The translations under genes and the position numbers were made by a program. DNA of 64,000 nucleotides from Hymenobacter piscis (GTDB lineage Bacteria; Bacteroidota; Bacteroidia; Cytophagales; Hymenobacteraceae): contig NZ_JAHHZN010000002.1 in NCBI RefSeq assembly GCF_018760735.1, positions 124,001 through 188,000 on the forward strand, given 5' to 3'. Under the pieces are notes generated by a model, which worked only from the letters and a program-made list of their open reading frames with translations, was not told where the DNA came from and searched no databases. Below, piece after piece: positions 18,311 through 25,926 of this stretch. Position 1 is the stretch's first letter; the number at the start of each line of letters is the position of its first letter.

Positions 18311-20182
18311 ATGTACGCCCGTCTGCTCGTTTTCTGGTGGTTGCTGCTGAGCGTGGTCCGGGGGGCCGGGGCCCAGGGCACCACGCCGCTCAACCCGGCC
18401 GCCCCGCCGCTGGCCGCCTCGCCGGCCGTGGCCACGCCGCCCGATTCGGCCCGGAAAGCCGCGCCCGCCCCGCCCCGGCCGGTGCGCCCGGTGGTACTGC
18501 GCCTGGCTACCGAAGCCGCCGATGCCGCCGTGCTGCGCCCCTACCGCTACCGCCAGCAGCTACCCGATTCGCTGGCCGCCCTGCGCGAGGTGCGCCAGCT
18601 GGTGCTGGCCCTGCAGGCCGATGCCTACCTCACGGCCTCGGCCGACGAGCTGCGCTGGGGCCCCGGCTCCGACACGCTGACGGTGCGCCTGTACGTGGGC
18701 GAGCAGTTCCGCTGGGCCCGCCTGCGCAACGGCAACCTCGGCGACGCCCTGCTCACCCGGGGCGGCTTCCGCGAAAAGCTCTACCGCCAGCAACCCCTGC
18801 GCCCCCAGGAGTGGGTGCGCTTCCAGGAAAACGTGCTCCACGAGGCCGAAAACCAGGGCTTCCCCTTCGCCACCATCGGCCTCGACTCGCTCATGCTCAC
18901 CAGCACCGAAATCGAGGGCCGGGTAGTGCTGCGCCGGGGTCCGGCCGTGGTCTTCGACTCCATTCAGATCATCGGCAAAACCAAAACCAAGGCCCGGTTC
19001 CTCACCCGCTACCTCCAGCTTGAGCCCAACGAGCCCTTCAGCCAGCAGCGCCTGCGCGAGGCCGACCGGCGGCTGCGCCAGCTGCCTTACCTGCAGGTGA
19101 AGGCCGCGCCCGAGGTGCGCTTTTCCCAGGGCCAGGCCCGGGTGTACTTCCTGCTCGACGACCGCACGGCCAACCAGTTCGATGCCATTGTGGGCGTGCT
19201 GCCCAACCCCAACCCCGGCCTGGGCCAGAAGAAGGTGCAGATTACCGGCGACGTGACCCTGAACCTGCGCAACATCGGGGGCGGCGGCAAGGGCCTGGGC
19301 GTGCAGTGGCGCAAGCTCGATGCCACTTCCCAGCTGCTCGATGCCCAGTACCTGCACCCCACGTTTTTCGGCACCCCGCTCGAAGTCAGCGCCTCCTTCA
19401 ACCTGCTTAAGCAGGACACCTCTTTTCTGACCACCCGGCCGCGGGTGCAGGTAGCCTACCCCACGGCCCAGGCAGGGCGGCTGGCTGTGTTCTTCGAACA
19501 GCGCAATTCGCGGCTGCTCAACCAGAATTCGACCCTGCAGCAGGCCACCCGGCTGCCAGCAAATGTGGACTCGCGCTTTGCCTCCTACGGCCTCGACTAC
19601 ACCTGGAACACCCTCGACGACCCGTATTTTCCGCGGCGTGGCCTGCTGGTGAGCGCGCAGGCCGCCCTCGGCACCAAGCGCCTCAGCAGGAACGGCGACG
19701 TAAAGCCCGAACTCTACGACGGCCTGAGCCTGCGCAGCCGGCAGGCCAGCCTGGGGCTGCGGGCCGAGCGGTATTTTCGCTTCGGGCGGGCCGGGGTGCT
19801 CGTGACCCGCCTGCGGGGCGAGGCCCTGCTCAACGACCGGCTTTTCCTCAACGACCTGTTCCGCCTGGGCGGGCTGGCCACGCTGCGGGGCTTCAACGAG
19901 CTCAACTTCTACGCCAGCCAGTACGCGGTAGGCACCGCCGAATTCCGCCAGTTTACCGGCGCCGACGCCTACGTGTTCGTCTTCGCCGACCAGGCCTACC
20001 TGCGCCGCGACCTGCCCCAGGACCCCTTCCCCCGCGACACGCCCACCGGCCTGGGCGCGGGCCTGAGCTTCCGGACCGGGGCCGGCCAGTTTCAGTTCGT
20101 GTACGCCCTGGGCCGCAGCCAGCAGCAGCGCTTCGGCCTGAGCTCGGGCAAAATCCACTTCGGCATCACGAGCCGGTTTTGA
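18311..20182 (+). CDS. Omp85-family (BamA/TamA-like) outer-membrane protein
   Basis: 623 residues from ATG 18311, which gives the signal peptide MYARLLVFWWLLLSVVRGAGAQ. A Pro/Ala-rich linker is followed by POTRA-like repeats (for example VVFDSIQIIGKTKTKARFL and LREADRRLRQLPYLQVKA). A beta-barrel follows, with a conserved GGLATLRGFNE, equivalent to the L6 (V/I)RG(Y/F) motif of Omp85 proteins, and a terminal Phe (FGITSRF) as expected of a BAM substrate. It is too short for BamA proper. Likely roles are TamA-like insertion or secretion of a surface protein; partner unknown. TATCTTCG at 18265 is a weak -7 candidate. Confidence 0.85.
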   Translation: MYARLLVFWWLLLSVVRGAGAQGTTPLNPAAPPLAASPAVATPPDSARKAAPAPPRPVRPVVLRLATEAADAAVLRPYRYRQQLPDSLAALREVRQLVLALQADAYLTASADELRWGPGSDTLTVRLYVGEQFRWARLRNGNLGDALLTRGGFREKLYRQQPLRPQEWVRFQENVLHEAENQGFPFATIGLDSLMLTSTEIEGRVVLRRGPAVVFDSIQIIGKTKTKARFLTRYLQLEPNEPFSQQRLREADRRLRQLPYLQVKAAPEVRFSQGQARVYFLLDDRTANQFDAIVGVLPNPNPGLGQKKVQITGDVTLNLRNIGGGGKGLGVQWRKLDATSQLLDAQYLHPTFFGTPLEVSASFNLLKQDTSFLTTRPRVQVAYPTAQAGRLAVFFEQRNSRLLNQNSTLQQATRLPANVDSRFASYGLDYTWNTLDDPYFPRRGLLVSAQAALGTKRLSRNGDVKPELYDGLSLRSRQASLGLRAERYFRFGRAGVLVTRLRGEALLNDRLFLNDLFRLGGLATLRGFNELNFYASQYAVGTAEFRQFTGADAYVFVFADQAYLRRDLPQDPFPRDTPTGLGAGLSFRTGAGQFQFVYALGRSQQQRFGLSSGKIHFGITSRF

Positions 20183-20373
20183 GGAAGTCAGGCCAACCGC
20201 TCTGCCCAAGCCTCTGCGCCGCGTCAGCTCGGGCCCGTAATTGTAGACCCAACCCCTTATTCAGGCAGCGTCCTTCCTGATCCGCATTATTTTTTTACCC
20301 CTGATAATCAACCGGAACGGCGCCGGCCGCTGCAAATTCCGGCTCGGGGTGCCGCATCTTAAAAAAACCCTGT

Positions 20374-20381
20374 TACATTTG
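20374..20381 (+). promoter_or_regulatory. -7 box for the initiator tRNA gene
   Basis: TACATTTG matches TAnnTTTG exactly and ends 13 nt before the mature tRNA 5' end. No clear -33 element is visible. Confidence 0.6.
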
Positions 20382-20394
20382 TATTACCAAACAG

Positions 20395-20467
<73 letters not shown>

Positions 20468-20470
20468 CCT

Positions 20471-20506
20471 AAAAGGGCGTTTCCATAACGGAAACGCCCT
20501 TTTCTT
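20471..20506 (+). terminator. Terminator directly after the tRNA
   Basis: A 14-bp perfect stem (AAAAGGGCGTTTCC) with an ATAAC loop is followed by TTTCTTTT. It lies on the element side of attL, so the element appears to supply a terminator for the tRNA whose own terminator was displaced to 30501. Confidence 0.85.
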
Positions 20507-20512
20507 TTGTCC

Positions 20513-20560
20513 GTGGGACAGTTTGTGGGACAAATCGGGGGCACCTCACTACTTTGTCCC
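20513..20560. repeat. Left-end repeat module (candidate recombinase arm sites)
   Basis: Two direct copies of TGGGACA (20514-20520 and 20526-20532) are spaced 12 bp start to start, followed 19 bp further on by an inverted TTTGTCCC (20553-20560). The right end at 30328-30387 has the same arrangement with TAGGACA words. Confidence 0.75.
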
Positions 20561-20623
20561 TATTCAAGTGCGGGGTATTGTGGTGTCTACAGTCAGACAT
20601 AGTCTATTTTGCTTTAGAGAAGA

Positions 20624-20631
20624 TAAATTTG
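20624..20631 (+). promoter_or_regulatory. -7 box before the AT-rich secreted protein
   Basis: TAAATTTG, an exact TAnnTTTG match. It ends 11 nt before the ATG at 20643, implying a very short leader. No well-spaced -33 is visible. Confidence 0.45.
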
Positions 20632-20642
20632 TAATGTTCGGT

Positions 20643-21272
20643 ATGAAAAAAGCTTTTCTAATAATCGCATTACTTACAAGTCATTCACTTAATGCTCAAC
20701 AACTCGAAGGAAGGGAATTGGACGAAATAATACAGCTATACTTTGACAATCAGGTTGATATAGTAAAGGCAAAGCTGGAAAATGCTGGATTCAAGATAAT
20801 GAAATCAACCCCCGACTATACGTTGAATGGAATAAAGCATAGTGGCGACTTTTCTATGGTTCGTGAGCAAACCAGTAAAGACCCCGTAGTGAGGGGGATG
20901 GGACTGATGGATGAGAGCCGTTTCTTTTTCGAAACAGTTGACTATGGCAGTAGTAAGGTGTATAGTGTCTCTTTCGACGTAATGATGGATTACAGTGCCA
21001 ATACGTATGACTACTTAGCTTATTGGTGGTCGAAGAATACGATTGTAAAGGATACCTGCCCTGAATCACCCAAGTGCTTGCATCTCATTTCCCATGTTCC
21101 AGATAAGCCAAAGGGGATGCTAACGGTATACGATTACACAATCAGACTTACCAACACTCCATTAGAAGCAGGCCCAACGCGTGATAATTTGCATGGAAGT
21201 GTATATCTAAGAATCGCACCGTTGCAGACGATACGAAAAGCAGCAGCTCCCGTAAAGTCAAAAGGTCGATAG
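20643..21272 (+). CDS. AT-rich secreted protein of unknown function
   Basis: 209 residues. The N-terminus MKKAFLIIALLTSHSLNAQ is a signal peptide. ATG 20643 was chosen over ATG 20634 because a TAAATTTG box ends at 20631. The body has alternating hydrophobic strands with motifs such as YSVSFDVMMDYSANTYDYLAYWW and VYDYTIRLTNTPLEAG; no family recognised. Two cysteines (KDTCPESPKCL) could form a disulphide. Base composition and codon use are much richer in A and T than neighbouring chromosomal genes, which points to acquisition from another source. It is the first gene inside the element at the left end, a usual place for cargo. A terminator follows at 21306. Confidence 0.7.
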   Translation: MKKAFLIIALLTSHSLNAQQLEGRELDEIIQLYFDNQVDIVKAKLENAGFKIMKSTPDYTLNGIKHSGDFSMVREQTSKDPVVRGMGLMDESRFFFETVDYGSSKVYSVSFDVMMDYSANTYDYLAYWWSKNTIVKDTCPESPKCLHLISHVPDKPKGMLTVYDYTIRLTNTPLEAGPTRDNLHGSVYLRIAPLQTIRKAAAPVKSKGR

Positions 21273-21305
21273 AAGCTTGCTGGAGTACGCAGACGGCTGT
21301 ACTTG

Positions 21306-21338
21306 CGAGGACAGCACCATTTCGCGCTGTCCTCGTTT
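21306..21338 (+). terminator. Terminator after the AT-rich secreted protein
   Basis: A perfect 10-bp stem, CGAGGACAGC with its complement, and 10-nt loop are followed by TTT. Confidence 0.75.
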
Positions 21339-21416
21339 GGAAATCAGGGGCTTTAGTTACCCCATCAGGGGCCGGGCAGGTCGTACTTTAGGCTGAGCAG
21401 ACCGCTGGTTTTGTCG

Positions 21417-21424
21417 TAAATTTG
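21417..21424 (+). promoter_or_regulatory. -7 box abutting the 670-residue gene
   Basis: TAAATTTG ends 4 nt before the ATG at 21429. The context TTGTCGTAAATTTG is shared with the dusB promoter at 47669, which supports a real promoter. Transcription would begin at or very near the start codon. Confidence 0.55.
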
Positions 21425-21428
21425 GGTA

Positions 21429-23441
21429 ATGGCAAAAGTATCATTCCCAAGTTATTCGCCCGTTCCCCTCGGAGTTTCGGGCACTGGTGAAGCCTATATA
21501 CTTCAAGGCGGCGACAAGCCTTTAGCGACATTGGCCCGGCAGGATTTGATAGCCCGTCGCACAGCCGAAAAAGCCGCCGCCGACAAGCAGAAGCAGGCGC
21601 AACAGGAGGCACAGCAGATGCAGCGGCTACGCGCAGGCATTGCCACCGATGGCTTCCTTCCATACAAACCCCTGCTTGACCAAGAGCGGGGCGGGCTGTA
21701 TGAAGAGGTACGGAAGGTCTACCAAAACCCCAACCTGAACAGCACCGACAGGCAGAGCCTGGCGGAGGAGAGAATAGCCAGCTACAACAGCCGCGTTAAC
21801 TGGACCAAGCAGCTTGAAAGCCGGTTTAAAGATGTGGTCAGGCTTTCCAGCGCAGCCGGTGCCCCCTACAACCCGGCCGCCGTGGATGCCGCCCTACAGG
21901 CGACGTTGAAGGACAAGGAGGGGAACATCCTGCCCCCGGGCACCTACAACCCCGACGTGGCAAGCGCCGTGCTCGATAACCCGAATACGTTCGACCGGAC
22001 CGCCGTAGCAACCCGGTTTCTGGACCAGCTTGCCGAAGCGGACAGCTCGACGGTTTCCACGGCGGCCACGCCCGGCCGTTACGGGCAGCGCAATACGGCG
22101 ACGTCTAACTTCTTCGAGGTGGAGGACGGGGCTTTTAAGCTCGACCCGGCCACCGGCCGCCGCATTGCCCGCACCAGCCGCCCGGAAGTGGTGGAGGCCG
22201 CCCGGCGCGACCCGTTTGTGAGTAAGCTCATCGACCAGCAGATGCAGGCCCACGCGGCAACAGTGGCCGGGGTGGTGGAGAAAATGAGGGCATTCGAGCC
22301 ACTGACGGAGCAGGAGCAACAGCTTGTTGAGCAGGAGCAGACCGGCCCCAAACGATACGTTCAGTACCTGGATGAGCTGCTGCTTCCCCATGCCTACCAG
22401 CGAAGCAGCGAAATACAGACCTACGCCCGGCCGGTAGCCGCCAAGACCCCCAAGGCAGCGGCCAAAAAGCCCGCGTCGGAAATTACCGTTACGCCGACCG
22501 TTGGCTATCAGGCCAGCACCTATACCCCGGAACCTTCCGGCCTTCGCCAGCGCACCATGAAAGCGGCACTAGGCATAGACCCGGCCCGGGTCACCAATCA
22601 TTACCCCACCGTGGGCGTGACCTTTGCCAGCGCCCGGAGCCCGTTCGCGGAGGTGATGGTAGACAACCGGGGCGCGGAGGTGGTGGGCCAGAACGGCACA
22701 ACTACCAAGCTCGCGCAGGGCAACGGCAAGGTACCGGCTCGTATCACCAGCCGCGACCTGGCTCTATATATCAACGGCAAGCGCGTAGGCCGCACACAGG
22801 CGTTTACCTCGGATACGGACGCCTACACGTATCTACTGCAAACCATTGAAGGGCTCACCCCGGAACAGGCCCGCAAAGCGGAACTACGGGCTGAATACCG
22901 GGGCAGTATCACGGACAAGGCCCGCACCCTGAACAGCGGCACCGGGGGCCAGAATGCAGCCGGGAACCGGGAACCGGCCGAGACCAGCCCGAAAGGGGCA
23001 AACCCGTGGGATGCTTCGGAAACAGAGGGCCGCAGCTCAGGTCCTACGGCGACGGAGCAATCGGTAATCATACAAGCCAACCAGACCACCGACGCCCAGC
23101 TACAGCGGGCCAGCGGCGGCACCTGGAACCCGCGACGCCTCACCCCGGAGCAATCCCGCGCCGTGGAAGCCCTGAAGCGCAAGGGCGGCCGATTAATCGA
23201 CCCGTACACCCAGACGCCCACCACCGGGCAGCAACCCCAGCCGGCCTTGAAGAAGACGGGCGTTGATTGGGGTGTTCCTGACTCCCGCCCGGCCACTGGC
23301 TCTGGCGACAAATACCGAAAGAAGGATAAGGTAGTACTCCGTATTGGCGTACCAGACCCCTCGAAATCGGAACTAGTCGGTAAAAAGGACGTGCTAGGCT
23401 TCGGCACGTCCAGCCCAGCTAACCGGGGCGGGGCCTACTAG
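21429..23441 (+). CDS. Large element protein, possibly an internal virion-type protein
   Basis: 670 residues, no signal peptide or membrane segment. The N-terminus MAKVSFPSYSPVPLGVSGTG, then a charged Ala/Gln-rich coiled-coil stretch (about 45-70, EKAAADKQKQAQQEAQQMQ), is reminiscent of large internal proteins of Bacteroidota phages. That similarity is from memory and needs a profile search. The middle has repeated amphipathic helices. The C-terminal 200 residues are low-complexity, Gly/Pro/Thr-rich and probably disordered. No catalytic motif, HUH motif or P-loop is visible, so relaxase, helicase and terminase are excluded. It is the largest gene of the element and is transcribed against the operon that follows it. 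Confidence 0.6.
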   Translation: MAKVSFPSYSPVPLGVSGTGEAYILQGGDKPLATLARQDLIARRTAEKAAADKQKQAQQEAQQMQRLRAGIATDGFLPYKPLLDQERGGLYEEVRKVYQNPNLNSTDRQSLAEERIASYNSRVNWTKQLESRFKDVVRLSSAAGAPYNPAAVDAALQATLKDKEGNILPPGTYNPDVASAVLDNPNTFDRTAVATRFLDQLAEADSSTVSTAATPGRYGQRNTATSNFFEVEDGAFKLDPATGRRIARTSRPEVVEAARRDPFVSKLIDQQMQAHAATVAGVVEKMRAFEPLTEQEQQLVEQEQTGPKRYVQYLDELLLPHAYQRSSEIQTYARPVAAKTPKAAAKKPASEITVTPTVGYQASTYTPEPSGLRQRTMKAALGIDPARVTNHYPTVGVTFASARSPFAEVMVDNRGAEVVGQNGTTTKLAQGNGKVPARITSRDLALYINGKRVGRTQAFTSDTDAYTYLLQTIEGLTPEQARKAELRAEYRGSITDKARTLNSGTGGQNAAGNREPAETSPKGANPWDASETEGRSSGPTATEQSVIIQANQTTDAQLQRASGGTWNPRRLTPEQSRAVEALKRKGGRLIDPYTQTPTTGQQPQPALKKTGVDWGVPDSRPATGSGDKYRKKDKVVLRIGVPDPSKSELVGKKDVLGFGTSSPANRGGAY

Positions 23442-23485
23442 CCAACCCTCACCACTGTACGCTGATCACCTAGCCCCTGAAAGCA

Positions 23486-23520
23486 GAAACACCCGCTCAA
23501 TTTGGGCGGGTGTTTCTTTT
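23486..23520. terminator. Bidirectional terminator between convergent element genes
   Basis: An 11-bp perfect stem (GAAACACCCGC) with a short loop, T-rich on the plus-strand side, lies between the plus-strand 670-residue gene and the minus-strand operon end. Confidence 0.85.
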
Positions 23521-23528
23521 GGCCCGGT

Positions 23529-23882
23529 TTAGGCCCGGCCGTAGATACGGCGAACTGTGTGGTGAATCTCGCGGCACTCCTGGTAATGGTCCTTCATGGC
23601 TTGCTGAATCTCGGCGCAGGCTTCGTAGTCTTCGCGCTCTTCATATTCATCCAGTACCATTCCGGCCAGCAACTCCCCGCCAAGTTGGTACATGGTAACG
23701 AAGTCGCGAATTGCGTAACCCATGCTATAACACCGGATAACCGTATCTGTCGGAGGCTCTAGAAACACGTCGGGCGTATGCTGGGCCAGACAATACAGGT
23801 ACTCACGTAGCCACGTTACATCGGGATGTTCGCGGGCGAACTGTTCATATTTTTCGTCTTTCTCGGTGGGATTGTCCATCAT
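23529..23882 (-). CDS. Small acidic element protein, unknown
   Basis: 117 residues from ATG 23882; a second ATG follows at 23879. Rich in Asp, Glu, Tyr and Cys (EYEEREDYEACAEIQQAMKD), probably all-alpha. No family recognised. Last gene of the minus-strand element operon, 8 bp after the 100-residue gene. The composition, acidic and small with no signal, is typical of phage-type accessory proteins, but no function can be claimed. Confidence 0.6.
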   Translation of the reverse strand: MMDNPTEKDEKYEQFAREHPDVTWLREYLYCLAQHTPDVFLEPPTDTVIRCYSMGYAIRDFVTMYQLGGELLAGMVLDEYEEREDYEACAEIQQAMKDHYQECREIHHTVRRIYGRA

Positions 23883-23890
23883 AGGGTCTG

Positions 23891-24193
23891 TTATATTTCG
23901 GGGAAGGCCAGCAGGGCCGCCAAGTGGTAGGCGTCGCCGTCCGTTTGACAGCCGAACCACTCATGTAGGTTGCCGTGACAGGCGTACAGGTAATAGGGGT
24001 GGATAGCTCCCGGCTCGTGAACGGCGATACTAAGCAGGGTTTCGGGGCAGGCTGCTGAAAGCAGGGAGAGGTACCGCCTGGCCGCTTCCTCGTCCTGCAT
24101 GGTAGCCGGTACAGGGCGGGTAGTGGTCAGCAGACAGTCAGAGTTGAGGCAACCGGCAAGGCGAACAAGACGGGGACTTTTCATAGCAGGCAT
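23891..24193 (-). CDS. Small element protein, unknown
   Basis: 100 residues from ATG 24193; an alternative ATG at 24184 gives MKSPRLVRLAG. Contains an alpha-helical core (DEEAARRYLSLLSAACPETLLSIAVHE) and a Cys/His-containing C-terminal half (YACHGNLHEWFGC) that could bind metal, although spacing does not fit a known finger. It lies 15 bp downstream of the S24-like gene and 8 bp upstream of the next, so it is probably translated from the same transcript. Confidence 0.55.
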   Translation of the reverse strand: MPAMKSPRLVRLAGCLNSDCLLTTTRPVPATMQDEEAARRYLSLLSAACPETLLSIAVHEPGAIHPYYLYACHGNLHEWFGCQTDGDAYHLAALLAFPEI

Positions 24194-24208
24194 ATCAGCA
24201 GAATTGTT

Positions 24209-24913
24209 CTATTGGCGGCTGCCCGCTTTGACCTCGGCTCTTTTGGTAGTGACAGCCTTCCGGCTGTCTTTCAGCAAGGCGTTAAGCCGCCTCATTTCGG
24301 CGCTTGCCTCTTTGTCCGTTAAAGTGCCCTCCTGTATGCGTTGGAATAGCTCACCAGCTTTTGAATAGATGTATGCGCCCGTGGTGGGGTCGTTGGCATC
24401 CTGCCCGGCAAAGATGGGGTCCAACTCATACAGGCTATCAATCGTGCTGGCCTGAATCGGGCGAATAGTGCGGGTAATCTGATAGACTTCTACCAAGTCG
24501 GCGGCGGCCGTTTGTGCTGGGTCGTACATGCTCTCGGGGTCGTCATGGAGAACGAGCAGGCCGCCGCCGCGTGGGTCATTGCCCACGATGCGGGAAACGT
24601 GGTGCGCCTGGAAAGGCTCCCAACTCCCATCTTCGGCGGCTTCGTACTGCATGAGCAGCAGGGCCAGCGAATCAGGGGCAATGCTTGCCCATTGGTCACG
24701 AGCAACGGGGCGGCACACCATGAAATCCCCCTGGATTAGGGTTGGGGCGTGAACATCATTGCGGGCCAGATAGAGCCGGCAGCAGCCAGCCGCTTCCTCA
24801 GTGGTGAGCAGGTCCACGGCGGGCGCTCCGTGGTAGGTGGTTGGCTGGGTCAGCAGCTCGTCGTTTGGGGCGCTGGATTGGTTGATTGGTTGGGGGCTCC
24901 GGTCGGTCTGCAT
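24209..24913 (-). CDS. Degenerate LexA/S24-like protein
   Basis: 234 residues. A central region, HAPTLIQGDFMVCRPV followed by a strand-rich segment (SLALLLMQYE ... HHVSRIVGND), resembles the S24/LexA peptidase core SMxPTLxxGDxVxCxxV. The catalytic Ser position reads His/Ala here, and no clear catalytic Lys is visible, so self-cleavage is unlikely. There is no N-terminal helix-turn-helix. The C-terminus is a charged helix (KEASAEMRRLNALLKDSRKA). It could be a repressor partner, an anti-repressor or a structural use of the fold. The gene heads the last segment of the minus-strand operon and is preceded by an AT-rich region with palindromes. Confidence 0.45.
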   Translation of the reverse strand: MQTDRSPQPINQSSAPNDELLTQPTTYHGAPAVDLLTTEEAAGCCRLYLARNDVHAPTLIQGDFMVCRPVARDQWASIAPDSLALLLMQYEAAEDGSWEPFQAHHVSRIVGNDPRGGGLLVLHDDPESMYDPAQTAAADLVEVYQITRTIRPIQASTIDSLYELDPIFAGQDANDPTTGAYIYSKAGELFQRIQEGTLTDKEASAEMRRLNALLKDSRKAVTTKRAEVKAGSRQ

Positions 24914-25223
24914 TGTCGTGTAGTGAGAGGGTGAACAGTGGGCTAAATGTCAGGGGTTGATACGTGATTCGCAAGAGTTTTTCGATATAAATAATTGATT
25001 TACAATTGTATACGTAATTAAATTACGTGGTTCTACCTATCTGTTTACCGTTAGCTAGTGCCCCGGAGGCAAAAGAAAGCAGCACCTTGCCGGGGCCGGG
25101 GGAGTGCTTTTCAGAGGCACCCGGTCGCCGGATTCCGTTTCTGTTTGAGAAGTCAGGGGGGCGGCTTCTGGGCGTGAGGTGTCCCCATGTAGCTGGCTCA
25201 CCGTTTTTGGGCAGTCCACCCGA
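24914..25223. other. Intergenic region with AT-rich centre
   Basis: 310 bp without a convincing gene. About 24960-25030 is strikingly AT-rich and contains the palindromes listed separately. The part from 25040 to 25223 is GC-rich and shows nothing I can name. Confidence 0.5.
25001..25028. promoter_or_regulatory. Candidate operator palindromes
   Basis: TACAATTGTA (25001-25010), a perfect 10-bp palindrome, is followed immediately by ACGTAATTAAATTACGT (25012-25028), 8-bp arms around one base. They lie about 90-115 bp upstream of the S24-like gene on the minus strand. The element's winged-helix protein or helix-turn-helix protein is a plausible binder. Confidence 0.5.
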
Positions 25224-25586
25224 TCAGTACCAGGTGACAAACCTCTTTGCGGCGCGGGCAAGCTGGGCGGCGGCTAACTCTGCCTTGATGCGCCCGGTAA
25301 GGGTCGGGGCTACCTCATGCCGACCCCGCCGACCCCGCCGCCTTATCATCAACTCCGCGCCCACCAGCCCACCAATGGCTTCCCGTAATCTGGTCGGAGA
25401 CAGGATAGCCGCCGCCCGAAGTTCGGCCAGGGTGATGGCGGGGCGGTGGGCATCGAGTAGTAGGAGCTGAACCGCCAGAAGTACCCGCAACTGCCCAACG
25501 GGAAGGCCGGTTGCCGTGGCTTGCGCCCGTAGGTGGTCAGCAGCCAGTAAAGAAGCGGCCAGCAGTTGGGGGTTCTTGATTTTCAT
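25224..25586 (-). CDS. Winged-helix (MarR-like) regulator of the element
   Basis: 120 residues. Helical N-terminus (LPVGQLRVLLAVQLLLLD), then a helix-turn-helix (ITLAELRAAAILSPTRLREAIGGLVGAELM) and a basic wing (RRRGRRGRHEVAPT), the MarR/winged-helix order. DNA binding is well supported; the target is not known. The palindromes 200 bp downstream of its stop, before the next operon gene, are candidates. It starts 13 bp after the stop of a 28-codon reading frame and belongs to the minus-strand operon. Confidence 0.7.
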   Translation of the reverse strand: MKIKNPQLLAASLLAADHLRAQATATGLPVGQLRVLLAVQLLLLDAHRPAITLAELRAAAILSPTRLREAIGGLVGAELMIRRRGRRGRHEVAPTLTGRIKAELAAAQLARAAKRFVTWY

Positions 25587-25599
25587 TTGGTTGCGCTTT

Positions 25600-25686
25600 T
25601 TATCCGCGCCGTAGGGAGGCGCAGGCGTTGAGCAGTAAAAGGGCTGAAATGCCTATTGCCTGTGTGTGGGTGCCTCGCGGCTCCAT
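25600..25686 (-). CDS. Possible 28-residue lipopeptide
   Basis: ATG 25686 to TAA at 25600 encodes 28 residues with a hydrophobic stretch ending in a lipobox-like LLNAC (IGISALLLLNACASLRRG). It fills the gap between the Lar-like gene (stop 25701) and the winged-helix gene (ATG 25586) with spacings of 14 and 13 bp, as expected for an operon gene. Small lipoproteins of phages include spanin subunits, but the N-terminus is not a strong signal peptide and the frame is short enough to arise by chance. Confidence 0.3.
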   Translation of the reverse strand: MEPRGTHTQAIGISALLLLNACASLRRG

Positions 25687-25700
25687 TTTGCGCTGGCCTC

Positions 25701-25922
25701 TTAGGGTGGAGGCTTGGCGCGGGTATTCCAGCGGTGCGCGGCTTCTGCGAAGGTGGCGCAAGGGCCGACAAAGAGAATGGCGGCGGGGCAGGTGCGGCCC
25801 GCGTTGGTGCATACGATGAAGTATTCGGTGGGCACCTTGGGGAAAGCCAGCGGGTACAGGTTGTTATCCTCGGCGGCTGGCCCACCACAGAACGGGCAGG
25901 GCAACAGGTGGGCGGCTTTCAT
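25701..25922 (-). CDS. Lar-family zinc-ribbon protein (restriction-alleviation-like)
   Basis: 73 residues from ATG 25922. It shows the Lar-family layout: an N-terminal LLPCPFCGG zinc knuckle, a second pair of cysteines (VCTNAGRTC), and a C-terminal AxxWNTR motif (AAHRWNTR). Lar of the Rac prophage enhances modification and reduces restriction by type I enzymes. Many phages carry Lar-like zinc proteins, and most are untested. In a mobile element an anti-restriction role is plausible. It starts 4 bp after the stop of the HNH gene. Confidence 0.7.
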   Translation of the reverse strand: MKAAHLLPCPFCGGPAAEDNNLYPLAFPKVPTEYFIVCTNAGRTCPAAILFVGPCATFAEAAHRWNTRAKPPP

Positions 25923-25926
25923 GGTG

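Noticed and set aside
21429..23441. 670-residue element protein considered as relaxase or terminase
   Set aside because: No HUH motif, no P-loop, no nuclease acidic triad visible; the mostly helical and disordered character fits neither.
25027..25470. 147-codon plus-strand frame in the regulatory region of the element
   Set aside because: It overlaps the winged-helix gene on the other strand and has no recognisable features.
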